Shown: in pieces, positions 1 through 5,617 of the stretch
Position numbering within the stretch: position 1 is the first letter of the stretch
Layout of the letters: every line of letters starts with the position of its first letter
From: an uncultured Bacillota bacterium
Lineage (GTDB): Bacteria > Bacillota > Clostridia > Peptostreptococcales > Anaerovoracaceae
DNA length: 5,686 nt
NCBI GenBank assembly: GCA_946546075.1
Contig: CAMNNV010000092.1
Location: 1 to 5,686 of the forward strand
Reading direction: 5' to 3'
The notes under the pieces: generated by a model
Told to the model about the DNA's origin: nothing
The model's input: only the letters and a program-made list of their open reading frames with translations
The model's database searches: none
Translations under genes and position numbers: made by a program

Positions 1-1070
1 GGGAAGAGTTTGTCTCTCAGCTCGTGCTCCTCATCTCCGATCATGACGGTGCCCTTTTCGAAGTCGATCTTATCGAGAAGGAGTCTCTTGTCGAGATCGT
101 AGTCAGGGTGTCTCTTGATCTTCTGTCCTTCCACCTTGAACTGGATGATGGAAATGGCCTTGTTCATCTTGGCAGCCAGATCATCATCAACCGGGTCATA
201 TTTGTTTTCTTCGAGCTTCTTCGGGATGAAGTGCGTGCACGGATCGTCTGCGTATGCCTGCTCTGCCATGATGGCAAGAGGTCTCAGGTTGATACCGTAT
301 CCGATCTCCAGCATGTCGAAGTTGTTGTAGTTGATATTGATCCTGATGACGTTGGCGATGCAGGCCCAGTTTCCCTTCGCAGCGCCCATCCAGAGCACGT
401 CGTGGTTGCCCCACTGGAAGTCGACATCGTGATAATTGATCAGGAATTCCATTACCTGGTCGGAATGAGCTCCTCTGTCCCAGATATCTCCCAGGATGTG
501 GAGATGATCTACGGCAAGGGAACTGATGACATCAGCCAGTTCTTCGATGAAGTCTTCTGCTACCTCGCATTCCACGATGGTATTTACGATCTGACCGTAG
601 TAATTTCCCTTGTTCTCCTCATCATCCGTATGGAGAAGTTCGTCGATGATATAGGCATATTCCTTCGGAAGTCTTTTTCTTACTCTGGAACGTGTATATT
701 TCGAAGATACGTTTTTGCAGATCATGATCAGTCTGATGATGTTGATCTTGCACCACTGATCGAAATCTTCCTCGGATTCTTTGCGTCTCTTTATCTCCGC
801 CTCTGCGTTGTATACGAGTGCTGCGAGCTTATCACGCTCTGATCTGGGAAGTTCATCTCCGAATATTTCTTCGATCTTCGCTCTTATGACACCGGAGGCA
901 CTCTTGATCATATGGACAAAAGCGTCGTTCTCACCGTGGATATCACTTAAGAAATACTCCGTCCCTTTTGGCAGAGAAAGAATCGCAGAAAGGTTTACGA
1001 TCTCTTCTGTCGCTGCTTTGATCGTCGGATACTTTTTTGACAGATGTCTGAGAAGATTCTTATCAACCAT
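1..1070 (-). CDS. fbp: Fructose-1,6-bisphosphatase class III (N-terminal part, runs off the left edge)
   Basis: This enzyme hydrolyses fructose 1,6-bisphosphate to fructose 6-phosphate, the committed gluconeogenic step in the cytoplasm. The frame is open for 356 codons from ATG at 1070 to the window edge. It carries the calcineurin-like metallophosphatase signatures in order: SDIHGEN at residues 42-48 (Asp43 and His45 as metal ligands), GDIWDRG at 194-200 and GNHD at 221-224. These motifs and their wide spacing are typical of the class III family of Firmicutes, whose members are about 640-670 residues, so slightly more than half is present here. The B. subtilis family member is Mn-dependent and responds to phosphoenolpyruvate and AMP; that is family knowledge, not seen here. 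The start is supported by AAAGGGGG at 1077-1084, six bases upstream. The ATG lies inside the end of metA (8-base overlap, ATGGTTGA), which suggests translational coupling. The C-terminal half and stop lie outside the window. Confidence 0.95.
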   Translation of the reverse strand, partial: MVDKNLLRHLSKKYPTIKAATEEIVNLSAILSLPKGTEYFLSDIHGENDAFVHMIKSASGVIRAKIEEIFGDELPRSERDKLAALVYNAEAEIKRRKESEEDFDQWCKINIIRLIMICKNVSSKYTRSRVRKRLPKEYAYIIDELLHTDDEENKGNYYGQIVNTIVECEVAEDFIEELADVISSLAVDHLHILGDIWDRGAHSDQVMEFLINYHDVDFQWGNHDVLWMGAAKGNWACIANVIRININYNNFDMLEIGYGINLRPLAIMAEQAYADDPCTHFIPKKLEENKYDPVDDDLAAKMNKAISIIQFKVEGQKIKRHPDYDLDKRLLLDKIDFEKGTVMIGDEEHELRDKLF

Positions 1071-1995
1071 TGTTATCCCCCTTTAATTCATTAAGATCGA
1101 ACGGTGTTCCCTGATATACGTAGTAGTTCAGCCAGTTGGCAAACAAAAGGTTCGCGTGGCTCCTCCATCTGAACATGATCTCGTCATTCGGGTCATCGTT
1201 CCTGAAATAATTTGCAGGGACCTTCGTATCCATGCCGGCATTCCTGTCTCTGAAATACTCTGCGGCAAGCGTCCCCTTATCGTATTCATGGTGTCCCATG
1301 ATGAATATCTGTCTGCCGTTTTCTGTTGATATGATATTCGGACCTGCTACGACAGAATCCACGAGGATCCTGAGCTCAGGGTGTCTTTCGATGTCTTTTC
1401 TTCTTACTTCTGTATGTCTCGAATGCGGCGCATAATAAAACTCATCAAAACCTCTGACGAGAGGATTCTTCGGTCTTACGACGCGGTGCTCGAAAACGCC
1501 GAACATCTTCTCATCAAGATCATACTTATCGATGCCGTAATGGTAATACAGGCTGGCCTGTGCGCCCCAGCACAGATACATGCTGCTGTAGACATGTGTC
1601 CTGGCGAACTCGAAGATATCGCAGATCTCCTTCCAGTAATCCACCTGCTCAAATGGCATGCGCTCTACGGGAGCACCGGTCAGGATCATGCCGTCAAAGG
1701 ACTCGTTTTTGATCTGGTCGAGCGTCTTGTAAAAAGTGTCCATGTGCTCCTGAGAGATGTGTGTCGATTCGTGAGAGCTCATGGTGACGAGAGTCATCTC
1801 CACCTGAAGAGGCGAATTGGCCAGAACTCGTGCCAGCTGCGTCTCCGTCGCGATCTTCGTAGGCATGAGATTCACGATGACGATCTTGAGCGGTCTGATT
1901 TCCTGATTCGTGGCTCTGTCCACGTCCATGGTAAATATATTCTCGTTCTGCAGTGTTTCTGCTGCAGGAAGTTCATTTGGTATGATCAAAGGCAT
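1063..1995 (-). CDS. metA: Homoserine O-acyltransferase MetA, predicted acetyl-CoA specific
   Basis: MetA acylates the hydroxyl of L-homoserine, committing it to methionine synthesis in the cytoplasm. The 310-residue length is normal for the MetA/HTS family, which has a class I glutamine-amidotransferase-like fold. The catalytic triad is intact: Cys142 in YLCWGAQA, and His235 and Glu237 in MGHHEYD. Other family blocks are visible: NLMPTK (42-47), SSHEST (73-78), TGAPVE (106-111) and APHSRHTEV (189-197). Residue 111 is Glu, as in the acetyl-CoA-using Bacillus cereus enzyme; E. coli MetA has Gly there and uses succinyl-CoA. The product is therefore probably O-acetylhomoserine. The gene lies 20 bp after the fumarase beta stop and overlaps fbp by 8 bp, so it is an internal operon gene. 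The start is ATG; an in-frame TAA 9 bases upstream rules out a longer start with a usual codon. No riboswitch or T-box fits in the short upstream gap. Confidence 0.95.
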   Translation of the reverse strand: MPLIIPNELPAAETLQNENIFTMDVDRATNQEIRPLKIVIVNLMPTKIATETQLARVLANSPLQVEMTLVTMSSHESTHISQEHMDTFYKTLDQIKNESFDGMILTGAPVERMPFEQVDYWKEICDIFEFARTHVYSSMYLCWGAQASLYYHYGIDKYDLDEKMFGVFEHRVVRPKNPLVRGFDEFYYAPHSRHTEVRRKDIERHPELRILVDSVVAGPNIISTENGRQIFIMGHHEYDKGTLAAEYFRDRNAGMDTKVPANYFRNDDPNDEIMFRWRSHANLLFANWLNYYVYQGTPFDLNELKGDNNG

Positions 1996-2008
1996 TTTGC
2001 TAATTTAA

Positions 2009-2014
2009 CTCCTT
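2009..2014 (-). promoter_or_regulatory. metA ribosome binding site with long spacing
   Basis: The minus strand reads AAGGAG at 2014-2009, followed by 13 bases before the metA ATG at 1995. This is the best Shine-Dalgarno match in the gap, but its spacing is longer than the 5-9 bases of the other genes here. It sits right after the fumarase beta stop codon (TAA, 2018-2016), so ribosomes terminating there may help initiation on metA. No better-spaced AG-rich block exists, and an in-frame TAA excludes an upstream ATG or GTG start. Confidence 0.6.
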
Positions 2015-2015
2015 A

Positions 2016-2576
2016 TTATTCTGAAACTGAGGCAAGATAGGCTTCCTGCCCTTCTTTATAGAGATTGCCGCCGGCCGGATCCAGCACCACCGTTACCGGG
2101 AAGTCCTCTACATAAAGCTTTCGTACGGCTTCTGCTCCCAGATCGTCAAATGCGATGACTTCGGCTTCTTTGACGCATCCTGCCATCAGAGCCGCAGCTC
2201 CGCCGATGGCTGCAAAATAGACTGCGCCGTTACGGACAACGGCTGCCATCACTTCATCGGATCTCTGCCCTTTGCCGATCATTCCGAGCTGACCGAGATC
2301 CAGAAGCTCCGGTGCGTAGGCATCCATCCTGTAGCTTGTGGTAGGTCCGGCAGATCCGATCGGACGCCCCGGTTTGGCCGGAGTCGGTCCCACGTAATAG
2401 ATGATGGAGTCCTTGATCTCAAAAGGCGGTTTCTCGCCTCTGGCGATCATCTCTGTTATCCTCTTGTGTGCTGCATCTCTGGCCGTATAGATCGTTCCGG
2501 TGAGCAGTACACTCTCACCTGCGCGAAGATCCTTGAATTTATCTTTGGTAAATGGTTCTTTGATTGTGATAGCCAT
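2016..2576 (-). CDS. fumB: Class I fumarate hydratase, beta subunit (C-terminal swivel domain)
   Basis: This is the beta subunit of a two-subunit Fe-S hydro-lyase that interconverts fumarate and (S)-malate. It corresponds to the C-terminal domain of single-chain class I fumarases such as E. coli FumA. The 186-residue length is normal for the split subunit. Visible family blocks are TGTIYTARDAAHKR (26-39), YVGPTPAKPGRPIGSAGPT (61-79) with the phosphate-binding-like Gly/Pro-rich run, SYRMD (81-85), GKGQRS (101-106), and near the C-terminus a VEDFPVTVVLDPAGGNLY segment. AAGGAG sits seven bases before the ATG. It follows the alpha subunit by only 10 bp and precedes metA by 20 bp. The main alternative is L(+)-tartrate dehydratase beta (TtdB), a close paralogue. 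The VEDFPV segment favours fumarase, but substrate cannot be settled by eye. The symbol follows subunit naming and does not mean E. coli FumB. Confidence 0.88.
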   Translation of the reverse strand: MAITIKEPFTKDKFKDLRAGESVLLTGTIYTARDAAHKRITEMIARGEKPPFEIKDSIIYYVGPTPAKPGRPIGSAGPTTSYRMDAYAPELLDLGQLGMIGKGQRSDEVMAAVVRNGAVYFAAIGGAAALMAGCVKEAEVIAFDDLGAEAVRKLYVEDFPVTVVLDPAGGNLYKEGQEAYLASVSE

Positions 2577-2586
2577 ATCGCTCTCC

Positions 2587-3429
2587 TTATAAAACTACCG
2601 TCTTATGTCTGCTGACGTGGCAATTGACGTTGACTGCTACAGGAAGACCTGCAATATGCGTAGGAGCCGTGATGATGTTCACTGCCAGCGCTGTAGTACG
2701 CCCTCCAAAGCCCTGAGGGCCGATCCCAAGGGAGTTTATGCGCTCCAGGAGCTCCTGTTCCATTTCGTCATAATAAGGGCTCTCATTCGGCTTATCAAGC
2801 GGTTTGAGCAGAGCCTTCTTGGCCATGAGTGCTGCCTTGTCGAATGTTCCGCCGATACCAACTCCCAGCACGATCGGCGGACAAGGATTTGCTCCTGCCA
2901 GCTTCGCCGTCTCAACTACGAAGTCTTTGACGCCCTCTTCTCCTGCGGAAGGCGGGAACATCTTGATCCTGCTCATATTCTCCGAGCCGAATCCCTTTGG
3001 TGCTACCGTGATCTTGACTTGATCGCCTGGCACGATATCGTAATGGATATATGCAGGTGTGTTATCTCCCGTATTCACTCTGTCGAGAGGGTCTCTGACG
3101 ATGGATTTTCTCAGATACCCTTCTGTGTATCCCTGTCTTACACCTTCGTTGATGGCGTCTTCAAGGGAACCTCCTGTGATGTGGACATCCTGTCCGATCT
3201 CCATGAAGACGCAGGCCATACCCGTATCCTGGCAAAGAGGGAAGATCCCCTCCTCTGCGATCTCGATGTTCTTTCCGATGCTCTCAAGTATATTTCTTGC
3301 CACTTCGCTCGGCTCTGCCGCAAGGTGGGAAGCCATGCACTCTTTGAGATCCTCATCCAGATAGTGATTGGCTTCGATACACATCCTGGCGATATTCTCT
3401 TTGATGGTGTCTACGTTGATTTCTCTCAT
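2587..3429 (-). CDS. fumA: Class I fumarate hydratase, alpha subunit (Fe-S catalytic domain)
   Basis: This is the catalytic [4Fe-4S] subunit partnering the beta subunit immediately downstream. Together they hydrate fumarate to malate or run the reverse reaction, depending on the pathway. From the preferred start it is 280 residues, the usual length. The three likely cluster ligands are Cys66 in PLCQDTGMA, Cys183 in GANPCPP and Cys270 in NVNCHVSRH. Other family blocks are PKGFGSENMS (144-153), the Gly-rich GVGIGGTFDKA (189-199) and GPQGFGGRTTALAV (237-250). The start is ATG at 3429, preceded by AGAGGA at 3436-3441; it yields the conserved N-terminus MREINVDTIKENI. A GTG at 3483 would add 18 residues encoded by the intergenic hairpin and overlap the murA stop, so it is rejected. 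Such solvent-exposed clusters are oxygen-labile, consistent with an anaerobe. L-tartrate dehydratase alpha (TtdA) is the main alternative identity. Confidence 0.9.
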   Translation of the reverse strand: MREINVDTIKENIARMCIEANHYLDEDLKECMASHLAAEPSEVARNILESIGKNIEIAEEGIFPLCQDTGMACVFMEIGQDVHITGGSLEDAINEGVRQGYTEGYLRKSIVRDPLDRVNTGDNTPAYIHYDIVPGDQVKITVAPKGFGSENMSRIKMFPPSAGEEGVKDFVVETAKLAGANPCPPIVLGVGIGGTFDKAALMAKKALLKPLDKPNESPYYDEMEQELLERINSLGIGPQGFGGRTTALAVNIITAPTHIAGLPVAVNVNCHVSRHKTVVL

Positions 3430-3448
3430 AACACATCCTCTTTTTTTG

Positions 3449-3476
3449 AAAATGGACCCTGCAATGCAGGATCCAT
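3449..3476 (-). terminator. Hairpin after murA: weak terminator or attenuator
   Basis: On the minus strand the arms ATGGATCCTGC (3476-3466) and GCAGGGTCCAT (3462-3452) form an 11-bp stem with one G-U wobble and a three-base loop. The stem begins six bases after the murA stop codon. Only three more U residues follow (3451-3449), then C and a run of A, so the U-tract is poor for an intrinsic terminator. It may partly reduce read-through from murA into the fumarase genes, or act as an mRNA end or processing barrier. The structure is seen directly; the function is inferred. Confidence 0.5.
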
Positions 3477-3482
3477 CACGCA

Positions 3483-4763
3483 CTATTCTGATTTATCTTC
3501 GATCCTCATGATATTAGCTCCGAGAGCCTTCAGCTTGTCTACAAAGTTTTCGTATCCTCTGTCGATATGGTAAACCTTCGATACTTCTGTCGTACCTTCT
3601 GCCACAAGACCTGTCAGTACTACTGCTGCGCCGGCTCTCAGGTCTGTCGCGACCACTTCAGCACCTTCCAGTTCTTTATCTCCCGGTATCATAGCAGCAT
3701 TACCATCTGTCTTGATGTTCGCTCCCATCCTGTTGAACTCTCCAACATGCATGAATCTGTTCTCAAAAACAGTCTCGATCACTACACTAGGACCCTTGGC
3801 TACAGTGAGGAGCGCCATGAAAGGCGACTGCATATCTGTAGGGAATCCAGGGTAAGGAAGGGTCTTGATATTCGTAGCGATGAGCGGGTTCACATCACCT
3901 CTTACACGCATCCCTTCATCTGTCATCGTGATCTCGATGCCGCATTCCGTCAGCTTGGCGATCACAGCCTTGAGATGGGATGGTACAACGTTCCTGATCA
4001 GGATGTTGCCCTTCGTTATCGCCGCACCAACCATGAACGTTCCTGCTTCGATCCTGTCAGGAATGACCTGATGATGCACTCCTTTGAGTTTATCTACTCC
4101 GGTGATCTTCACCGTATCGGTACCTGCACCCTTGATCCTTGCACCCATCTTGTTGAGGAAGCTTGCCAGATCAACGATCTCAGGCTCCTGTGCCGCGTTC
4201 TCCAGGATCGTCGTGCCTTCTGCCAGCGTAGCAGCCATCATGATCACTTCTGTAGCGCCGACACTAGGGAAATCCAAGTATATAGTACCACCGTGGAGCT
4301 TCTCAGCACTGGCATCGACGATACCTCTTGCCAGCTTCTCCTCATCGACGGTAACACCCATCGCCTTGAGGCCCTTGAGGTGCAGCTCTATAGGTCTCTT
4401 ACCTATAGCGCATCCGCCGGGAAGCGGGATCACCGCATGACCTGTCCTGTGTATCAGTGCTCCGAGCACTAAAATCGAAGCTCTCATCATCTTCACAAGA
4501 CTATATGGAGCTTCGCCGCTTATTTCATTACCCGATGTTATTTCTACCGTGTTCTGTTCCAGATTTTTATTGACACTGCACCCCAGATTCTCAAGGAGAT
4601 CGCACATGACTTCTACGTCCCTGAGTGCCGGAGTATCGCTTATTTCACATTTCTCTTCAGTCAAAAGCGTGGCCGCCATGATAGGCAGGACTGCATTCTT
4701 CGATCCGCTGATCGTGACCTCACCTCTCAAAGGGTCGCTTTTTTGTACCAGAAATTTCGCCAC
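3483..4763 (-). CDS. murA: UDP-N-acetylglucosamine 1-carboxyvinyltransferase MurA
   Basis: MurA transfers enolpyruvate from phosphoenolpyruvate to UDP-GlcNAc, the first committed step of peptidoglycan synthesis, in the cytoplasm. The 426-residue length fits the family (about 417-435) and its two inverse alpha/beta domains of the EPSP synthase fold. Key residues are present: Lys22-Asn23 in SGSKNA, the catalytic Cys118 in PGGCAIGKRPIELH (E. coli Cys115, the fosfomycin target), and Asp310 in GFPTDMQSPFMA (E. coli Asp305). Because the loop residue is Cys and not Asp, fosfomycin sensitivity is expected at target level. The start is GTG at 4763, giving MAKFLVQKSDPLRGEV, with GGAGGG at 4769-4774. 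An ATG five bases upstream is out of frame. The gene has its own strong promoter and is separated from the upstream abrB by a terminator. Firmicutes often carry two MurA paralogues; which one this is cannot be told here. Confidence 0.97.
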   Translation of the reverse strand: MAKFLVQKSDPLRGEVTISGSKNAVLPIMAATLLTEEKCEISDTPALRDVEVMCDLLENLGCSVNKNLEQNTVEITSGNEISGEAPYSLVKMMRASILVLGALIHRTGHAVIPLPGGCAIGKRPIELHLKGLKAMGVTVDEEKLARGIVDASAEKLHGGTIYLDFPSVGATEVIMMAATLAEGTTILENAAQEPEIVDLASFLNKMGARIKGAGTDTVKITGVDKLKGVHHQVIPDRIEAGTFMVGAAITKGNILIRNVVPSHLKAVIAKLTECGIEITMTDEGMRVRGDVNPLIATNIKTLPYPGFPTDMQSPFMALLTVAKGPSVVIETVFENRFMHVGEFNRMGANIKTDGNAAMIPGDKELEGAEVVATDLRAGAAVVLTGLVAEGTTEVSKVYHIDRGYENFVDKLKALGANIMRIEDKSE

Positions 4764-4795
4764 TTCATCCCTCCGTACGATTTTTCAGTTACTTT

Positions 4796-4824
4796 ATTAT
4801 ACTTTATATACTTATTCATTTCAA
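4796..4824 (-). promoter_or_regulatory. Sigma-A type promoter for murA
   Basis: On the minus strand TTGAAA (4824-4819) and a perfect TATAAT (4801-4796) are separated by exactly 17 bases, in a very AT-rich stretch. Transcription would start near 4789, giving a leader of about 26 bases that includes the GGAGGG ribosome binding site. The element lies between the abrB terminator and murA, where a promoter is expected. It probably also drives the downstream fumarase-metA-fbp genes if the murA-fumarase hairpin is leaky. Confidence 0.8.
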
Positions 4825-4859
4825 TGCTTAATACTATATGAAGTGTATACGGGCCCATG

Positions 4860-4892
4860 AAAAAAGAAGGCTTATTGCTAATGCCTCCTTTT
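4860..4892 (-). terminator. Rho-independent terminator after abrB
   Basis: The minus strand has AAAAGGAGGC (4892-4883), an 11-base loop, then GCCTTCTTTT (4871-4862) followed by two more T (4861-4860). The 10-bp stem closes completely in the minus-strand RNA through one G-U wobble. Read as plus-strand RNA the same position is an A-C mismatch and the distal side lacks a clean U-run, so the direction is minus. It lies 24 bases past the abrB stop codon and ends the DUF948-abrB unit ahead of the murA promoter. Confidence 0.82.
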
Positions 4893-4916
4893 GTCTTACT
4901 TATGAATTATGTTTCA

Positions 4917-5159
4917 TCAAAGTGCTTTGAGCTCATCTATGCATGCTGCGCAGATGTTCTTGCCTTTGATCTGTTTGACATCCTCTGTGCTACCGCAGAA
5001 AACACATGCTGACTGGTACTTCCTGAGAATAATGGAATCCCCGTCTACGAAGATCTCAACTGGATCTTTGATATCGATATTAAGTGTTCTTCTGAGTTCG
5101 ATCGGCAACACGATTCGTCCGAGTTCATCTACTTTTCTTACTATCCCCGTAGCTTTCAT
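4917..5159 (-). CDS. abrB: AbrB-family transition-state regulator with four-cysteine tail
   Basis: This is a small DNA-binding regulator of 80 residues. Residues 1-48 form the SpoVT/AbrB swapped-hairpin domain; the stretch GIVRKVDELGRIVLPIELRR (5-24) is nearly identical to Bacillus subtilis AbrB, including Arg8, Arg15, Arg23 and Arg24 of the DNA-binding surface. B. subtilis AbrB is a dimer/tetramer that represses many post-exponential genes, including its own; by analogy this protein may control transition-phase genes. The C-terminal part differs from B. subtilis: it carries CVFC (52-55) and CAAC (70-73), two CxxC pairs 14 residues apart that look like a small zinc-binding knuckle. Similar Cys-tailed AbrB proteins are, to my knowledge, common in Clostridia. 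The start is ATG at 5159, with AGGAAGGAG ending seven bases upstream. It follows the DUF948-like gene by 34 bp and is followed by a terminator, so the two are probably co-transcribed. Confidence 0.92.
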   Translation of the reverse strand: MKATGIVRKVDELGRIVLPIELRRTLNIDIKDPVEIFVDGDSIILRKYQSACVFCGSTEDVKQIKGKNICAACIDELKAL

Positions 5160-5193
5160 AGCACTTCTCCTTCCTGCTTACTTGTCGTGGCCA

Positions 5194-5514
5194 TTAATCT
5201 TTGCTGACAGCGTTCTTAACACTTGCAATGGCTCTGACCACAGATGATGTCGCCTGAACCACATTCTGCTTATCCTTGACCGCACCTGCGAGAGATCCGA
5301 CAGAATCTGTTACATCACCGATAACACCATCCACCTCTTTACTCCTTCTGGAAGCTATTTCGCTGACATCCTCAAGATCTACCAGGATTTTATTCGCATG
5401 GTCTAAAGTCACAAGCAGTTTCCTGACAAGTAATATAAGATAGATTATGAGTATCAAAGCAGCGATGATCAGGAGTATAAATCCTAATGTTTTAAGGTCT
5501 ACCGTAACATTCAT
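5194..5514 (-). CDS. Small single-span membrane protein, DUF948-like
   Basis: This is a 106-residue protein without a firmly known function. Residues 1-8 are short and hydrophilic. Residues about 10-30 form one strongly hydrophobic membrane segment rich in Ile and Leu. It is followed by VRKLL, so the positive-inside rule puts the rest in the cytoplasm. The remaining 75 or so residues are Val/Ala/Asp/Ser-rich with heptad-like spacing (LDHANKILVDLEDV, DVTDSVGSLAGAV), suggesting an amphipathic helical or coiled-coil tail. This architecture resembles DUF948/YtxG-type proteins of Firmicutes, a resemblance by layout rather than a proven family match. The start is ATG at 5514, with AAAGGAG at 5519-5525 upstream; a further in-frame ATG at 5592 would add 26 residues encoded in intergenic-looking AT-rich DNA and is rejected. 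It lies 34 bp upstream of abrB and is probably the first gene of that transcript. Confidence 0.75.
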   Translation of the reverse strand: MNVTVDLKTLGFILLIIAALILIIYLILLVRKLLVTLDHANKILVDLEDVSEIASRRSKEVDGVIGDVTDSVGSLAGAVKDKQNVVQATSSVVRAIASVKNAVSKD

Positions 5515-5559
5515 TATGTCTCCTTTCGCACGCACAAACACATTAAAAACTATACTTAT

Positions 5560-5578
5560 CCATATGTTACCATATGTT
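5560..5578 (-). repeat. Tandem CCATATGTT repeat, possible operator
   Basis: Plus-strand CCATATGTT occurs at 5560-5568 and again at 5570-5578, a period of 10 bases or about one helical turn. Each copy holds the palindrome CATATG. The pair lies between the candidate -10 element and the DUF948-like gene, at or just after the predicted transcription start. That is a good place for a repressor or mRNA-leader element. No binding protein can be named from sequence alone, although the AbrB-like protein two genes downstream is an obvious candidate for autoregulation. Confidence 0.5.
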
Positions 5579-5584
5579 CCAAAT

Positions 5585-5614
5585 ATTATCAATATTAATT
5601 GGTGTCGTTTTCAA
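5585..5614 (-). promoter_or_regulatory. Candidate promoter for the DUF948-abrB unit
   Basis: The minus strand has TTGAAA (5614-5609) and GATAAT (5590-5585) separated by 18 bases, in AT-rich DNA just past the stop codon of the upstream gene. Transcription would begin near 5578, giving a leader of about 64 bases. The -10 box has one mismatch to consensus and the spacing is one base long, so this is weaker than the murA promoter. TATAGT at 5554-5549 is an alternative -10, but no convincing -35 is found for it. Confidence 0.5.
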
Positions 5615-5617
5615 AAA

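Noticed and set aside
24..842. Long plus-strand open frame of 272 codons.
   Set aside because: It is antisense to the fbp frame, which carries all the metallophosphatase motifs; the plus-strand product has no recognisable motifs and no ribosome binding site was seen.
1381..2040. Plus-strand open frame of 219 codons opposite metA.
   Set aside because: It is antisense to an intact MetA with its full catalytic triad; no independent coding evidence.
3430..3483. Longer fumarase alpha start at GTG 3483 adding 18 residues.
   Set aside because: The added residues are encoded by the intergenic hairpin, overlap the murA stop, and lack a ribosome binding site; the ATG at 3429 has AGAGGA upstream.
2605..3573. 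Plus-strand open frame of 322 codons opposite the fumarase alpha gene.
   Set aside because: It is the reverse complement of a clearly conserved Fe-S enzyme; its Cys/His/Arg-rich product looks like an antisense translation artefact and crosses two real genes and their intergenic hairpin.
3567..4472. Plus-strand open frame of 301 codons opposite murA.
   Set aside because: It is a shadow of MurA, whose catalytic residues are all present on the minus strand; it has no family features.
4845..4856. Adjacent short palindromes GTATAC and GGGCCC upstream of the murA promoter.
   Set aside because: Six-base palindromes are common by chance and these do not form a larger symmetric element or overlap the promoter boxes.
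5515..5592. Longer start for the DUF948-like protein at ATG 5592.
   Set aside because: The extension translates AT-rich intergenic DNA including the tandem repeat, while ATG 5514 has a well-placed AAAGGAG.
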